Positions 1-8,495 of a stretch of DNA of 64,000 nucleotides are shown one piece after another. A program made the position numbers and the translations under genes. Position 1 is the first letter of the stretch, and each line of letters opens with the position of its first letter. The notes under the pieces were generated by a model, which saw only the letters and a list, made by a program, of their open reading frames with translations, was not told the origin of the DNA and did not search any database. The stretch is from CAVTWY01 sp963738575 (GTDB lineage Bacteria > Pseudomonadota > Gammaproteobacteria > Burkholderiales > Burkholderiaceae_C): the NCBI GenBank assembly GCA_963738575.1, contig CAVTWY010000001.1, positions 682,001 through 746,000 on the forward strand, given 5' to 3'.

Positions 1-471
1 GTTCTCAAGGTCATCCGCGCGCTGATTGCCGTGTCGGCGTTCGCGTCGCATCGCGTCAAACGCGCGGGTGCGTGCAATCACCATGATCCAAGCCATCACA
101 CGCCCACGGGACGCGTCAAAGCGCGGTGCATCACGCCATACTTGCCAAAACACCGTTTCGACCGTTTCTTCGGCCAGTTCGGGAATCTGCGTCAAGTGCA
201 GGGCGAGGGCATGCACACGGGGGGCCGTCCGCTCGTACAGCACGTGAAAGGCGTGCTGGTCGTGTTGCATCACGGCGTTCAGAAGGCTAAGCAGCTCCGT
301 ATCGTTGTCTGTCTCGACGGCACATCCGCCTCGCAGTTCGGGGGTGGCGAGGTGCTGTGCGAACCCCGGCACCAGCGCGCGCTTGGGCAAAACGGCGGTG
401 ACGCCGAAGGGCCCTTCGACCCAGCCATCCGATGGGCGCCAGGGGTCGACATCCGTGGCGTTTGACGTCAT
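1..471 (-). CDS. ECF-type RNA polymerase sigma factor, C-terminus cut by window edge
   Basis: Reading inward from an ATG at 471 gives 157 codons with no stop before the window edge, so the gene is partial and lacks its region 4. The visible part holds a sigma-70 region 2: an acidic stretch (PELAEETVETVFWQVW) followed by APRFD and the helix AWIMVIARTRAFDAMRRER, which matches the -10 recognition and core-binding helices of ECF sigma factors. About 70 residues precede region 2, longer than usual. It is oriented the same way as the DUF4331/DUF3455 cluster upstream, which starts with a second ECF sigma factor, so the two may belong to one stress regulon; that link is inference. Region 4 and any anti-sigma gene would lie outside the window. 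Confidence 0.8.
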   Translation of the reverse strand, partial: MTSNATDVDPWRPSDGWVEGPFGVTAVLPKRALVPGFAQHLATPELRGGCAVETDNDTELLSLLNAVMQHDQHAFHVLYERTAPRVHALALHLTQIPELAEETVETVFWQVWRDAPRFDASRGRVMAWIMVIARTRAFDAMRRERRHGNQRADDLEN

Positions 472-546
472 GGGGCTCGTCTCAGCAGGAAGACTGGCCT
501 TCGCCGCACAAACCACTGCTGGTTCACGCACTGACCCACCTGTACG

Positions 547-569
547 CCGCCCGGCTTTCGCGCGGGCGG
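547..569. other. GC-rich inverted repeat in the 291-bp gap before the DUF3455 gene
   Basis: CCGCCCG at 547-553 pairs with CGGGCGG at 563-569 around a 9-base loop. It lies about 195 bases downstream of the minus-strand DUF3455 stop and 76 bases upstream of the sigma-factor ATG. No U-tract follows on either strand, so it is not a convincing intrinsic terminator. I see no other structure or coding signal in 472-762. Confidence 0.3.
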
Positions 570-762
570 TGTCTCGATGAATGGGGGCAAGGGGTTGCAA
601 GGGTGCCTTGTCATGAACGTTCGACCGTGCAATGGTCACATGGTTGATACGCCAACGGTGCCGGCTTGGATTCAAAGCAAGGGAAATCCCCAGGCACCAC
701 AGCCCACCATGGCTTCAACATGGCGCCGCAAGCGTTCGGCGCACGTCATCAGGCCAACAAAG

Positions 763-1347
763 TCACATTGGCTTCCAAAAAATGTAGTCGGCTTGGTACG
801 ACACAACTTCGCGTCGCCCCACGCTGCCAGCCGCACATGCAGCCGAAGGTGCGACACCCCCCACCGTGGCCACGCGCTGGATGTAGCTCATGCCTTGCAT
901 CGCACCCGCGCCCGATGCCGGGTTGGCCTTGACCAGTTGCAGCGGAATCGATCCCACTTGGGCTGGCGACACGGCCACTTGCGCGCCAGTGATGGCCGAG
1001 CCGTCGTTGGCCGCCCAAGTGGCAGGTGGGCCAAAGTAGCGGCCGATCACCGAGCCGTCACGCGCCATCAATTTGGCGGCGGGGCCCACAAACACCCATT
1101 CGTGTTGGCCTGCGGCGTCCTTCTTGTCACGGCACTCGTAGGTGATGTCGCCGCTGCCGACGGTTTCGAGCGCAACCCGATGGCCGGCAGGGACTTGCAC
1201 GGCCGCCGCCAGCGTGGCTTGCGAAAACGGCGCTGCCATGGGCTTGGAGGGTGTTGACCCGCATGCTGCCAGTGCGAGCGTGGCGGTGATGGCAAGCGTC
1301 ATGGTTGTTAGGTTACGGGCTGGGTGGATTGGTTTCAAAGGGTTCAT
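763..1347 (-). CDS. DUF3455 domain-containing lipoprotein
   Basis: A 194-residue protein starting at ATG 1347, chosen because CAGGAGACA lies just upstream and because the N-terminus then becomes a lipoprotein signal peptide (TMTLAITATLALAACGS, lipobox LAAC). After the signal, the pattern VPAGHRVALETVGSGDITYEC...W.FVGP.A.L and the later GRYFGPPATWAANDGSAI fits the DUF3455 family of exported proteins with no assigned function. The C-terminus has GSVGRREVVSYQADYIFWKP, also typical of that family. It is the last gene of a run that begins with an ECF sigma/anti-sigma pair and DUF4331, suggesting an envelope stress regulon. A longer in-frame extension exists upstream but lacks a credible signal and ribosome-binding site. 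Confidence 0.8.
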   Translation of the reverse strand: MNPLKPIHPARNLTTMTLAITATLALAACGSTPSKPMAAPFSQATLAAAVQVPAGHRVALETVGSGDITYECRDKKDAAGQHEWVFVGPAAKLMARDGSVIGRYFGPPATWAANDGSAITGAQVAVSPAQVGSIPLQLVKANPASGAGAMQGMSYIQRVATVGGVAPSAACAAGSVGRREVVSYQADYIFWKPM

Positions 1348-1426
1348 GGCAGTGTCTCCTGGGGTTGAGTGAGGTGGGCACAAATTGGCACGCGAGCCAC
1401 CGTTTGGTGTCTCGCGTGCCAAGGGC

Positions 1427-1657
1427 TTACGGCTGCACGTCGATGGGCTCGGCAGTCTCTGATGTGGGTGGCATGACGTCGTCGACCTCAAGAGGTTCGC
1501 CCGTGTTGTCGTCGCTGCGGGAGCCCACGTAGTTGCTGTAGTCGACCACGGTGGCCACCGGGATGCCACCGGCTGCGGGGTCGTCGGTTTTGCCACTGCA
1601 CGCCGCAAGCGTGATCAGTGCCATGGCCGGCAACCAACGAAAGAGTTTGGCTTTCAT
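1427..1657 (-). CDS. small predicted lipoprotein (76 aa)
   Basis: Short ORF with an N-terminal lysine pair, a hydrophobic stretch (FRWLPAMALITLAAC) and a lipobox LAAC at residues 17-20, followed by an acidic, proline-rich mature part of about 56 residues without recognisable domain. It starts 15 bases after the DUF4331 stop, so co-expression is likely. It may be an accessory of the DUF4331 protein; nothing in the sequence defines a function. No homologous family recognised. Confidence 0.6.
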   Translation of the reverse strand: MKAKLFRWLPAMALITLAACSGKTDDPAAGGIPVATVVDYSNYVGSRSDDNTGEPLEVDDVMPPTSETAEPIDVQP

Positions 1658-1672
1658 GATTCAGGCCCCCGT

Positions 1673-3220
1673 TCAGTTGGTGCCACCAAGGGGCGTGTTG
1701 AGGTAAGGGAAGCCGGGCAGCAAGGGCACCACGGCTTGGTCCACAGCGTCGTGCAGGCGAAACGCAGTCGCGCCCAGGGGCACGGCCGACGGTTTGCAAG
1801 CGGTGCCAAAGCCCAGTGCATTGGTGTCGCCGTTGGCCATGCACAAGCCACCCATCACAGCCACCAACGAAATGTCAACCACGTCGTCTTTGGGGCGGCG
1901 GCCATTGGGGTAGCCGGCGTTGTCGCTGCCGCTGGCCAGGATGTTGCCAACAATCCCCAGGCGGTTTTGCTGCGCAAACGGCACGGGCGCAATGCCCGTG
2001 TTCAGGCGCAGCATCTCGGACGGCGTGACGGTGCGGGGTTGGTTAACACCCTTGATGCCTGTAAGAAAGGTGGTGACCAAGTCGGTGCGTGGAAAGTTGG
2101 TTGGGGCCACGCCGGGCAGGGCCAGCGCGATTTCCAGCAAAGCAGGCAGCGTGGGGTTGGTGACGTAGTCGGCAAACTGTGCGTCACCCGATGGTTTGGA
2201 GGCGTTGAACTTGTCTTTGTCTTTCAGGCCGATAACCACCTCGTTGACCAAGGGCATGCCCAATCGCGACACCTGCGTCCATGCGCCGCCCACGCGTTCG
2301 CTGGTTTGATGTCCGCTGGCGGGTTTGCCGTTCAACAATCGGGCCTGTCGAAGGCTGGCCGTGGTCCATCCCCCGATCACGTCGTCACCATCGGCGGTGA
2401 GGCAGCTGCGGTGAACTTCCACCGCCAGCGTGGTGATGTTTTTGTCGCCAATGATGTTGGGTGCGGCGCCAATCAAGGCGGGATCGGTGATGACGGCAAC
2501 GGGCGCATTGACCAAGTCAAAGATCACGCCCAAGTTAACCGCGAATGGATCTTGGCGTTGACCCACAAAGATCCGGCCGGGTGTGTTGCACCCAGGGATG
2601 TTGACGTTGTAGATGTGCTTGGCAGCGTAGGCTGCGTAATCAGGAATGGTCTTTTTGCCGATGTTGTCGACAGGCTTGTTGAACGTCGCACCGCCTGTGC
2701 CGGTTTGCGTAACGGCAGTGGTTGAGCCAGCACGGCGATCACCTCGCATGACGTTGACGGTGAAGGTTTCGGCCAATTGCAAGTTGGCGTCGTTGACATT
2801 GGCCACCTGGCCTGCCTGAATCAACGGGATGTTGACTGCCTTGCCGCCGATGGTGAGGTTCACGCCGGCGCCGTTGCCGGCCAGGGTGTTCTTGAACCGA
2901 AACTGAAACGTGATGTCTTCTTTGGCGTCGCCGTTGTTGTCGACATGGATCTCGTACAGGGCGTTGGGGTCCATCGCAAAATAGTTGGGGCCACCGTAGG
3001 CGTCTTGCAGTGGCACGTAGTTGGCCATCAGCGTCACGTAGTCGGTGCGGCCTTGCTCATAGCTGCGAAACATGTAGAAGTCGGTGGCGTCGACTTTGGG
3101 GACGGTGGTGATGAATGGTGCCTCGCGATGGCTAGACGCCATAGCTGCAGCGCCCGAGAGAACCAGCAAAGCGGGGGCCATGGCGCGCGCCATGCTGCTC
3201 AAGGTGTGTTGACGTTTCAC
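1673..3220 (-). CDS. DUF4331 domain-containing secreted protein
   Basis: A 515-residue exported protein starting with GTG at 3220, preceded by AGGAG eight bases upstream. The signal peptide (MARAMAPALLVLSGAAAMA) leads directly into SSHREAP, the hallmark start of DUF4331, followed by KVDATDFYMFRSYE and YVPLQDAYGGPNY. The family is widespread, often next to ECF sigma/anti-sigma pairs, and has no assigned activity. Here the anti-sigma gene lies 175 bases upstream on the same strand and a small lipoprotein follows after 15 bases. I infer that it is a target of the sigma factor at 4096-4707. The full length and intact reading frame indicate an active gene. Confidence 0.88.
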   Translation of the reverse strand: MKRQHTLSSMARAMAPALLVLSGAAAMASSHREAPFITTVPKVDATDFYMFRSYEQGRTDYVTLMANYVPLQDAYGGPNYFAMDPNALYEIHVDNNGDAKEDITFQFRFKNTLAGNGAGVNLTIGGKAVNIPLIQAGQVANVNDANLQLAETFTVNVMRGDRRAGSTTAVTQTGTGGATFNKPVDNIGKKTIPDYAAYAAKHIYNVNIPGCNTPGRIFVGQRQDPFAVNLGVIFDLVNAPVAVITDPALIGAAPNIIGDKNITTLAVEVHRSCLTADGDDVIGGWTTASLRQARLLNGKPASGHQTSERVGGAWTQVSRLGMPLVNEVVIGLKDKDKFNASKPSGDAQFADYVTNPTLPALLEIALALPGVAPTNFPRTDLVTTFLTGIKGVNQPRTVTPSEMLRLNTGIAPVPFAQQNRLGIVGNILASGSDNAGYPNGRRPKDDVVDISLVAVMGGLCMANGDTNALGFGTACKPSAVPLGATAFRLHDAVDQAVVPLLPGFPYLNTPLGGTN

Positions 3221-3395
3221 TTCTGTGCTCCTGGATGGGTTAAGGCGCCGAGGCGGGCGCCCGGTACGAAGCAGCGGTGGATTGATTGCTGCGTCACAAC
3301 CTCATTACGGGTGGGAGCACAAAACGGATGCACCTCAGGAAAAAAACGCGCACACGATAAAAAATGCACGGCGCCCAAACGCACGGCATGCTTTG

Positions 3396-4094
3396 CTAAA
3401 GCTGCAATGGCCCCACGGAAATGATGGGCCCTGACGGGGCGCCGGTGGCAGACCCACCTTCGGGTTCGACACTGACAGCAAACGCGTTGGTATTCTTGAG
3501 CAGGTGTGCACGCATGATGGTGGTTTGGCCGTCGGCGCGAAGCAACCCCAGAGACCTGGGTGCCCCTTGCGCAGGCACCGCCCAGAGTTCGAGTGCGCGG
3601 CCGGGTGCCAGCGCTGTGAGTGGGTTGATTGGTTTCAACACGATCGACCCCCCGTCGCTGCTGACGCTTGCCACAAAGCTTGCGTTGATGGCGGATGCAC
3701 CTTGGCCTTGGCTTTGGAGCACCACCACGATGGGTGCACCGGACGGGTTGGGGCGGCCCACGGTCAATAACAAGGCCAAGGCTCCCACGGTGCTTAGCGC
3801 GCTCCAGGTTTGCCAAAGTGGCAACGACCGCCACCAAGCAGCCCGGGGTGCCGTGGCTGCAGGTGCGTTAAACAGGCGTTTTTCTATGGCCTGCCAAACA
3901 TGTGGGGACGGCGTGAGTTGGTCCTGTGGGGACCTGAGCTTGACCAATTGCTCTTCCCACTCGATGACGGCGCGTCGAAGCTGGGGGTGCGCGGGCAAAA
4001 GTGCCTCCATGCGCCGCCGCGCCCCACCACGCATGGTGCCCAGGGCGTAGTCTGCCGCCAAGCGGTTGGCCAAATCAGTGCGGCTGTAGTCCAT
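3396..4094 (-). CDS. anti-sigma factor, RskA type
   Basis: A 232-residue protein whose N-terminal 70 residues (DLANRLAADYALGTMRGGARRRME...HPQLRRAVIEWE) resemble the anti-sigma domain of RskA/anti-SigK proteins. A single transmembrane segment follows (approximately TWSALSTVGALALLLTVG), then a periplasmic domain ending in PSGPIISVGPLQL. It begins one base after the stop of the ECF sigma gene, the arrangement expected for a sigma factor and its inhibitor that are translated together. In the family the cytoplasmic domain holds the sigma factor at the inner membrane until an envelope signal releases it; that role is inferred from homology. No CHCC zinc motif is visible. Confidence 0.85.
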   Translation of the reverse strand: MDYSRTDLANRLAADYALGTMRGGARRRMEALLPAHPQLRRAVIEWEEQLVKLRSPQDQLTPSPHVWQAIEKRLFNAPAATAPRAAWWRSLPLWQTWSALSTVGALALLLTVGRPNPSGAPIVVVLQSQGQGASAINASFVASVSSDGGSIVLKPINPLTALAPGRALELWAVPAQGAPRSLGLLRADGQTTIMRAHLLKNTNAFAVSVEPEGGSATGAPSGPIISVGPLQL

Positions 4095-4095
4095 G

Positions 4096-4707
4096 TCAGT
4101 GACCCGCCCCGCTGAAACTGCCAGCCATGCAACGCTGCAGGGCCAGCAGGCCGCGTCGCACCCAACTCTTGACCGAGCCCAGCGGTTGCGACAAGTGTTG
4201 GGCCACTTCCGTGTGCGAGTAGCCTTGGTAGTAGGCCAGCGACAAGGCTTGGCGTTGCTCCGACGTCAGCGTGGCCATGCAGCGCATCAGTTGGCGTTTG
4301 TCGTCCGCGAGCTGATGCGCTTCTGCGGGCCCCAGGCTGTCGCTGGGTATGGTTTCCATCCAGTCGGAATCGCCTTCTCCCACGGTGGTGCTGACGGTTG
4401 CAAGCGTGCGCAGTCGAACGCTGTCAATGGCCTTGTAGCGCGCCACACTGACGAGCCACGCCATGGGTTGACTGCGATCAGCGTCGTAGGTGCTGGCACG
4501 GCGCCAGATGTTGACAAAAACCTCTTGCAAAGTTTCCTCGGCTTGGGCACGGTCACCGTGGATTCGCAAAATCACCCCAAAAAGTGGTGATTTGACCTGA
4601 TCGTAGAGCCTTGCAAACGCTGCTCGATCGCCCAAGGCAACGCGGGCGAGCAGGTTGGGCAGCTCGGGAGGGTCTTGGCGGGTGCTTGAGGGCGTCGATT
4701 CAGTCAT
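4096..4707 (-). CDS. ECF RNA polymerase sigma factor (SigK-like)
   Basis: A 203-residue sigma factor. Region 2 covers roughly residues 30-100 (AFARLYDQVKSPLFGVILRI, then AEETLQEVFVNIWRRASTYD, then PMAWLVSVARYKAIDSVR) and region 4 lies in the last 60 residues (ALSLAYYQGYSHTEVAQHL followed by GSVKSWVRRGLLALQ). The ATG at 4707 is chosen because it gives a normal family length; an in-frame extension of 41 codons upstream looks non-coding. No strong Shine-Dalgarno is visible before it. The anti-sigma gene starts one base after its stop. It diverges from the methyltransferase at 4852 across 144 bases. Confidence 0.88.
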   Translation of the reverse strand: MTESTPSSTRQDPPELPNLLARVALGDRAAFARLYDQVKSPLFGVILRIHGDRAQAEETLQEVFVNIWRRASTYDADRSQPMAWLVSVARYKAIDSVRLRTLATVSTTVGEGDSDWMETIPSDSLGPAEAHQLADDKRQLMRCMATLTSEQRQALSLAYYQGYSHTEVAQHLSQPLGSVKSWVRRGLLALQRCMAGSFSGAGH

Positions 4708-4851
4708 GGGGATCGGCACGGCGTGCAGTGGCAATGTATACGACTGCGGATCACTACGCATCACGCGCACGTTTGGATGCAATCGGCAGTGGCGCCGTCG
4801 CGTAGGATTGGAGACTGCCGGTGCAGTCATTCACGATCCCCTTCTACTTCA

Positions 4852-5751
4852 ATGCAAGTTGCCAACCCCCTTTTGACCCCCCCGGCCTTGGCCCAAGCCC
4901 GCGAATCCTTGCTCGGCATCGACGGTCACGCATTGATCGAGACCATGGCCCTGATCGCGTTGCACCAGCAGCCCCCTCGGGGCGCGCTGGACGCCGTTGC
5001 GACGGCCGTCAAGTTGGGATGGTTGGACGGGGGACGGCGCTTGACACCGCTTGGCCAGTTGGTGGGTGACTCGCTGCGAGAGTATCGATTTTGGGTGCAG
5101 CGTGGACACACCACCCACGGCGAGAACAGCCACCCCGCCACCGCTGTTGCCGCGTACCGAGGCAAAGAGGTGCTGGAAATCGGTTGCGGATTTGGCGCCA
5201 ATCTGTTTGCCATTGCAACCACCGCCAAACGAGCGGTGGGTTTGGAGCCCATCGAGGTGTACCGGCAACTGTCCCCGATCTTGGGTGAGCGCTCCAAGTA
5301 CCCATCAGTTGACGTGGTGGACGGTTTTGCAGAGCACATGCCGTTTGGCGATGCGTCATTTGATGTGGTGTTGAGTTACTCATCGTACGAGTACACCGAC
5401 TTGCGAGCCACGTTGAAAGAGGCCCATCGTGTGCTTCGACCGGGAGGGCAAATTCAATTGATGTCGGGTACCGTGCAGCAGTTTGTCAAGACCATGGCGC
5501 ATTCGTTCAAGTCTGAGCGAAGCTTGGGCATCATCAAGCACGCCACCGAAGCCGTGGCCAACACGTTGGTTTACCAATGGACGGGGCGGCGACTCACCCA
5601 ACCCAGGGGGGCTGGCATGACGATGCATCCTGTTTACCCCAGCGTTTCGTCCATGCGCCACATGCTGCTGACAGCAGACTTCAAGCTTGCACCCGAGTGG
5701 CACTGGCCGGTGGGCGAGGACACTTTGTTCTTGGCTTTCAAGGAGTCTTGA
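4852..5751 (+). CDS. class I SAM-dependent methyltransferase
   Basis: A 299-residue protein with a methyltransferase-11-type Rossmann domain from about residue 90: the glycine motif I is VLEIGCGFGANLFAIA, the acidic end of strand 2 is VGLEPIEVYR, and the motif VVDGFAEHMPFGDASFDVVLSY is the usual motif III region, followed by HRVLRPGG. About 85 residues precede the fold and resemble a small helical or winged-helix cap (ALIALHQQPP...TAVKLGWLDGGRRLTPLGQLV). The substrate is unknown. It is a single gene between a divergent sigma factor and the convergent bpt gene, so context gives no clue. Confidence 0.8.
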   Translation: MQVANPLLTPPALAQARESLLGIDGHALIETMALIALHQQPPRGALDAVATAVKLGWLDGGRRLTPLGQLVGDSLREYRFWVQRGHTTHGENSHPATAVAAYRGKEVLEIGCGFGANLFAIATTAKRAVGLEPIEVYRQLSPILGERSKYPSVDVVDGFAEHMPFGDASFDVVLSYSSYEYTDLRATLKEAHRVLRPGGQIQLMSGTVQQFVKTMAHSFKSERSLGIIKHATEAVANTLVYQWTGRRLTQPRGAGMTMHPVYPSVSSMRHMLLTADFKLAPEWHWPVGEDTLFLAFKES

Positions 5752-5768
5752 ACGTCAACGCTTCGAGG

Positions 5769-6554
5769 TTAGTTGAGAGGCGCCACAACTTGGGCGTCGT
5801 CGGCTGGTGCGCAGTGGCCGGGCCCGATCAACTGCCACGACCCATGAACCAACACTTCGTGCGGGGCAAACTTCGCCTTGTAAGACATCTTGTTGCTTGC
5901 TTCTATCCAATACCCCAGGTAAAGGTAGGGCAAACCCAGTGATTTGGCTTGTTCAATTTGCCACAGCACGGTGAACGTTCCATAACTGGCTGGTTGAGTG
6001 GTGTCATAAAACGTGTAAACGGCAGAAATCCCGTCGTCAAGCACGTCAAGAATGGCCACAGCACGAAGCAGGCCCAACCCATTGGTGCTGGGTTCACGAA
6101 ACTCCACCAAGCGTGAATTGACACGGCTTTGAAGTAAAAACTGGGTGTACTGGTCGACGCTGTCGTGGTCCATGCCACCGCCGTTGTGGCGCCCGGATTG
6201 GTACTTCAGGTAGAGCTGGTAATGCTCGGGCAAAAACCCCAGCCTCAGCACCCTAGGCACCAAGCGCTGGTGGGCTGCCCATGCACGCCGCTGGCTGCGT
6301 GACGGCCGGAACGTGGCCGAAGGCACGCGCAGCGGAATGCAGGCGTGGCAGTGGTCGCAGTGGGGTCGGTAGGTGAACATGCCGCTGCGACGAAACCCTT
6401 TGGCCACCAGCTCGGAGTAAGCGTCGGCGTGAATGAGGTGGCTGGGCGTGGCCACTTGCGAGCGCGCCATCCGGTCGGGCAGGTAGCTGCACGTGTACGG
6501 CGCCGTGGCATAAAACTGCACCGACGCCAGGGGAAGCTCTTTGGGGTACGTCAC
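5769..6554 (-). CDS. bpt: aspartate/glutamate leucyltransferase (N-degron pathway)
   Basis: A 261-residue protein of the Bpt/ATE1-like family, which adds leucine from Leu-tRNA to N-terminal Asp or Glu so that ClpS/ClpAP can degrade the protein. The N-terminal cysteine region is intact (YTCSYLPDRMARSQVA, then GFRRSGMFTYRPHCDHCHACIPLRV), and the C-terminal half carries the GNAT-like AVYTFYDT and YLYLGYWI...MSYKAKF elements. It starts with GTG at 6554, overlapping the aat stop as GTGA, so the two transferases are probably translationally coupled. Length and motifs match the family well. Confidence 0.93.
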   Translation of the reverse strand: MTYPKELPLASVQFYATAPYTCSYLPDRMARSQVATPSHLIHADAYSELVAKGFRRSGMFTYRPHCDHCHACIPLRVPSATFRPSRSQRRAWAAHQRLVPRVLRLGFLPEHYQLYLKYQSGRHNGGGMDHDSVDQYTQFLLQSRVNSRLVEFREPSTNGLGLLRAVAILDVLDDGISAVYTFYDTTQPASYGTFTVLWQIEQAKSLGLPYLYLGYWIEASNKMSYKAKFAPHEVLVHGSWQLIGPGHCAPADDAQVVAPLN

Positions 6555-7315
6555 GAGGGCTCAGGGGGTGAGTCGTTGAAAACGTTCAGGTGCTGCCAAG
6601 TGGATGCATGATAGGTCCAATCGGTGGGTGCCGTTTGGGCAACTGCGTGCGTCACGTGCGTTTCAAACGCTTGACGCGTGATTTCGTGGGCGCCCATCGA
6701 TGCGAGATGCGATGTGTTTTGCTGGCAGTCAATCAAGGGGATTTGGTTGGCACGGCAAAAGGCGATCAGGGCCGCCAATGCAATTTTGGACGCGTCCGTT
6801 TGGTGTGAAAACATGGATTCACCAAAAAACATGCGCCCCAAATTCACGCCGTAAAGGCCACCCACCAACGCGCCGTCGACCCAGGTTTCAAAGCTGTGTA
6901 CAGCACCTGCCAGATGCCATGCTTGGTAAGCCGCCACCATGGGCGGCAAGATCCAGGTGCCATGGTGACCATGGCGTGGCGTGGCTGCACATGCTTGGAT
7001 GACGCGATCAAACGCCGTGTCAATGCGCACCTCGCATCCGGGTGTGAGTAAGAAGCGCTTGAGCGTCTTGCGCATTGACCGCGTTAACTTGAATGCCTGG
7101 GTCGGCAGCACCATGCGTGGGTCGGGTGACCACCACAGCACGGGTTGCCCCTCAGAGAACCAAGGAAACACGCCGTGGCAGTAGGCCACCGCCAAGCGTT
7201 CTGGTGTCAGCGTGCCGCCCACGGCCAGCAAGCCTGGTGCTTGCGAGCCTGGACCGAGCGCCTCGCTCGTGGGTGGCAACGGGTCATCGTCGTCTAAGAA
7301 GACGGGCTGCTGCAT
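6551..7315 (-). CDS. aat: leucyl/phenylalanyl-tRNA--protein transferase
   Basis: A 254-residue Aat protein, which transfers Leu or Phe to N-terminal Lys/Arg to create an N-degron. Diagnostic segments are LLAVGGTLTPERLAVAYCHG, FPWFSEGQPVLWWSPDPRMVL, and the later GGLYGVNLGRMFFGESMFS and DCQQNTSHLASMGA (typically DCQxxTxHLxSLGA). The ATG at 7315 is chosen because upstream in-frame codons are not conserved-looking. It lies two bases after the racemase stop and overlaps bpt, so it sits inside a long co-directional operon. Having aat and bpt adjacent is common in proteobacteria. Confidence 0.95.
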   Translation of the reverse strand: MQQPVFLDDDDPLPPTSEALGPGSQAPGLLAVGGTLTPERLAVAYCHGVFPWFSEGQPVLWWSPDPRMVLPTQAFKLTRSMRKTLKRFLLTPGCEVRIDTAFDRVIQACAATPRHGHHGTWILPPMVAAYQAWHLAGAVHSFETWVDGALVGGLYGVNLGRMFFGESMFSHQTDASKIALAALIAFCRANQIPLIDCQQNTSHLASMGAHEITRQAFETHVTHAVAQTAPTDWTYHASTWQHLNVFNDSPPEPS

Positions 7316-7317
7316 GG

Positions 7318-8490
7318 TTAGCCTCGGCCGCGAGGGGGAAAGCCAATTTCTGCCAGCAACGCGTCGGTGTGTTGTCCCACCGTGATGCCAGCTTGGGGCG
7401 CCAAGCCTGGGGTGCGCGAAAACCGGGGTGCGGCAGCAGGCTGCACCCCGCCTTCCACAGGGGCCCACGTGCCGCGTGCCACCATGTGCGGGTGCTGGGC
7501 AGATTCGTCAAAGCTCAACACGGGGGCAAAACAAGCGTCGCTGCCTTCAAGCAATTGGCACCACTGGGCCTGCGTTTTGCTTGCGATGGTGGCGGCAACA
7601 CGTTGCCTCAGCGCGGGCCAAGCGTCACGGTTGTGTTGATCACGAGGGTCCACATCATCGAGTCCCAGCCGTTGCAGAAGTTCGGCGTAAAAAGCAGGCT
7701 CGATGGCGCCCAGGCTGATGTGCCGCGCATCGGAGCACACGAAGGTGTCATAAAACGGGGCGCTGCCCAAGAAAAAATTCTGTGAAGGTGTGTCGCTCCA
7801 GTAGTGGGCGCCGCGCATTTGCTGCACCAGTGCGGCGAGCGACGCCACACCGTCCACCATGGCCGCGTCCACCACTTGGCCTTGGCCACTGCGCTGTGCT
7901 TCGAGCAAGGCGCACACCACCCCAAAGGCCAGGTACATCGCACCTCCGCCCATGTCGCCAACGATGGTGGCAGGCAGCATCGGCGCGGTGCCGTTGCGCG
8001 CCGAAGTGCTCATCACGCCGGTGAGCGAGACGTAGTTGATGTCGTGTCCGGCGGCATGTGCCAAAGGCCCTGATTGACCCCAACCGGTGACGCGACCGAA
8101 CACCAACCTGGGGCAGCGCGCGGCAACCGCGGTAGGGCTCAAACCCAGTCTCTCCATCACTCCGGGGCGAAAACCTTCGATCAAGGCATCGGCCGTTTCG
8201 ATCAGGCGCCATGCAACCGCCACGTCAGCGGGATTTTTAAGATCCAGGGCAATGGAGCGTTTGTGGCGGTTGATCGCTGAGGGCCTTGATGCTTCGCGCC
8301 CATCGGCGCCTACCCCGTGCGTGCCAGCCCGGTCGATCACGATCACGTCGGCGCCCATGTCTGCCAGCATCATCCCTGCCATCGGGCAAGGCCCCAAGCC
8401 CGCAAACTCGATCACCCGCAGGCCTTGCAAGGCCCCTTGGCCGGTGGGCTTGGGTGGGGAGATGGTTTGATCGGTAGGCGCCGGGGGCAT
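7318..8490 (-). CDS. alpha-methylacyl-CoA racemase (CaiB/BaiF family)
   Basis: A 390-residue class III CoA-transferase-fold protein. It has the alpha-methylacyl-CoA racemase signature rather than the transferase one: the N-terminal GLGPCPMAGMMLADMGADV, the catalytic histidine in GHDINYVSLTG (His149 here), the aspartate in VGDMGGGAMYLAFG (Asp179) and the glutamate in SLGAIEPAFYAEL. These correspond to the His/Asp/Glu set known from mycobacterial MCR. It would epimerise 2-methylacyl-CoAs, allowing beta-oxidation of methyl-branched chains. It starts five bases after the FAD oxidoreductase stop and runs straight into aat. The functional link to its neighbours is not evident. Confidence 0.85.
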   Translation of the reverse strand: MPPAPTDQTISPPKPTGQGALQGLRVIEFAGLGPCPMAGMMLADMGADVIVIDRAGTHGVGADGREASRPSAINRHKRSIALDLKNPADVAVAWRLIETADALIEGFRPGVMERLGLSPTAVAARCPRLVFGRVTGWGQSGPLAHAAGHDINYVSLTGVMSTSARNGTAPMLPATIVGDMGGGAMYLAFGVVCALLEAQRSGQGQVVDAAMVDGVASLAALVQQMRGAHYWSDTPSQNFFLGSAPFYDTFVCSDARHISLGAIEPAFYAELLQRLGLDDVDPRDQHNRDAWPALRQRVAATIASKTQAQWCQLLEGSDACFAPVLSFDESAQHPHMVARGTWAPVEGGVQPAAAPRFSRTPGLAPQAGITVGQHTDALLAEIGFPPRGRG

Positions 8491-8495
8491 GCGCG

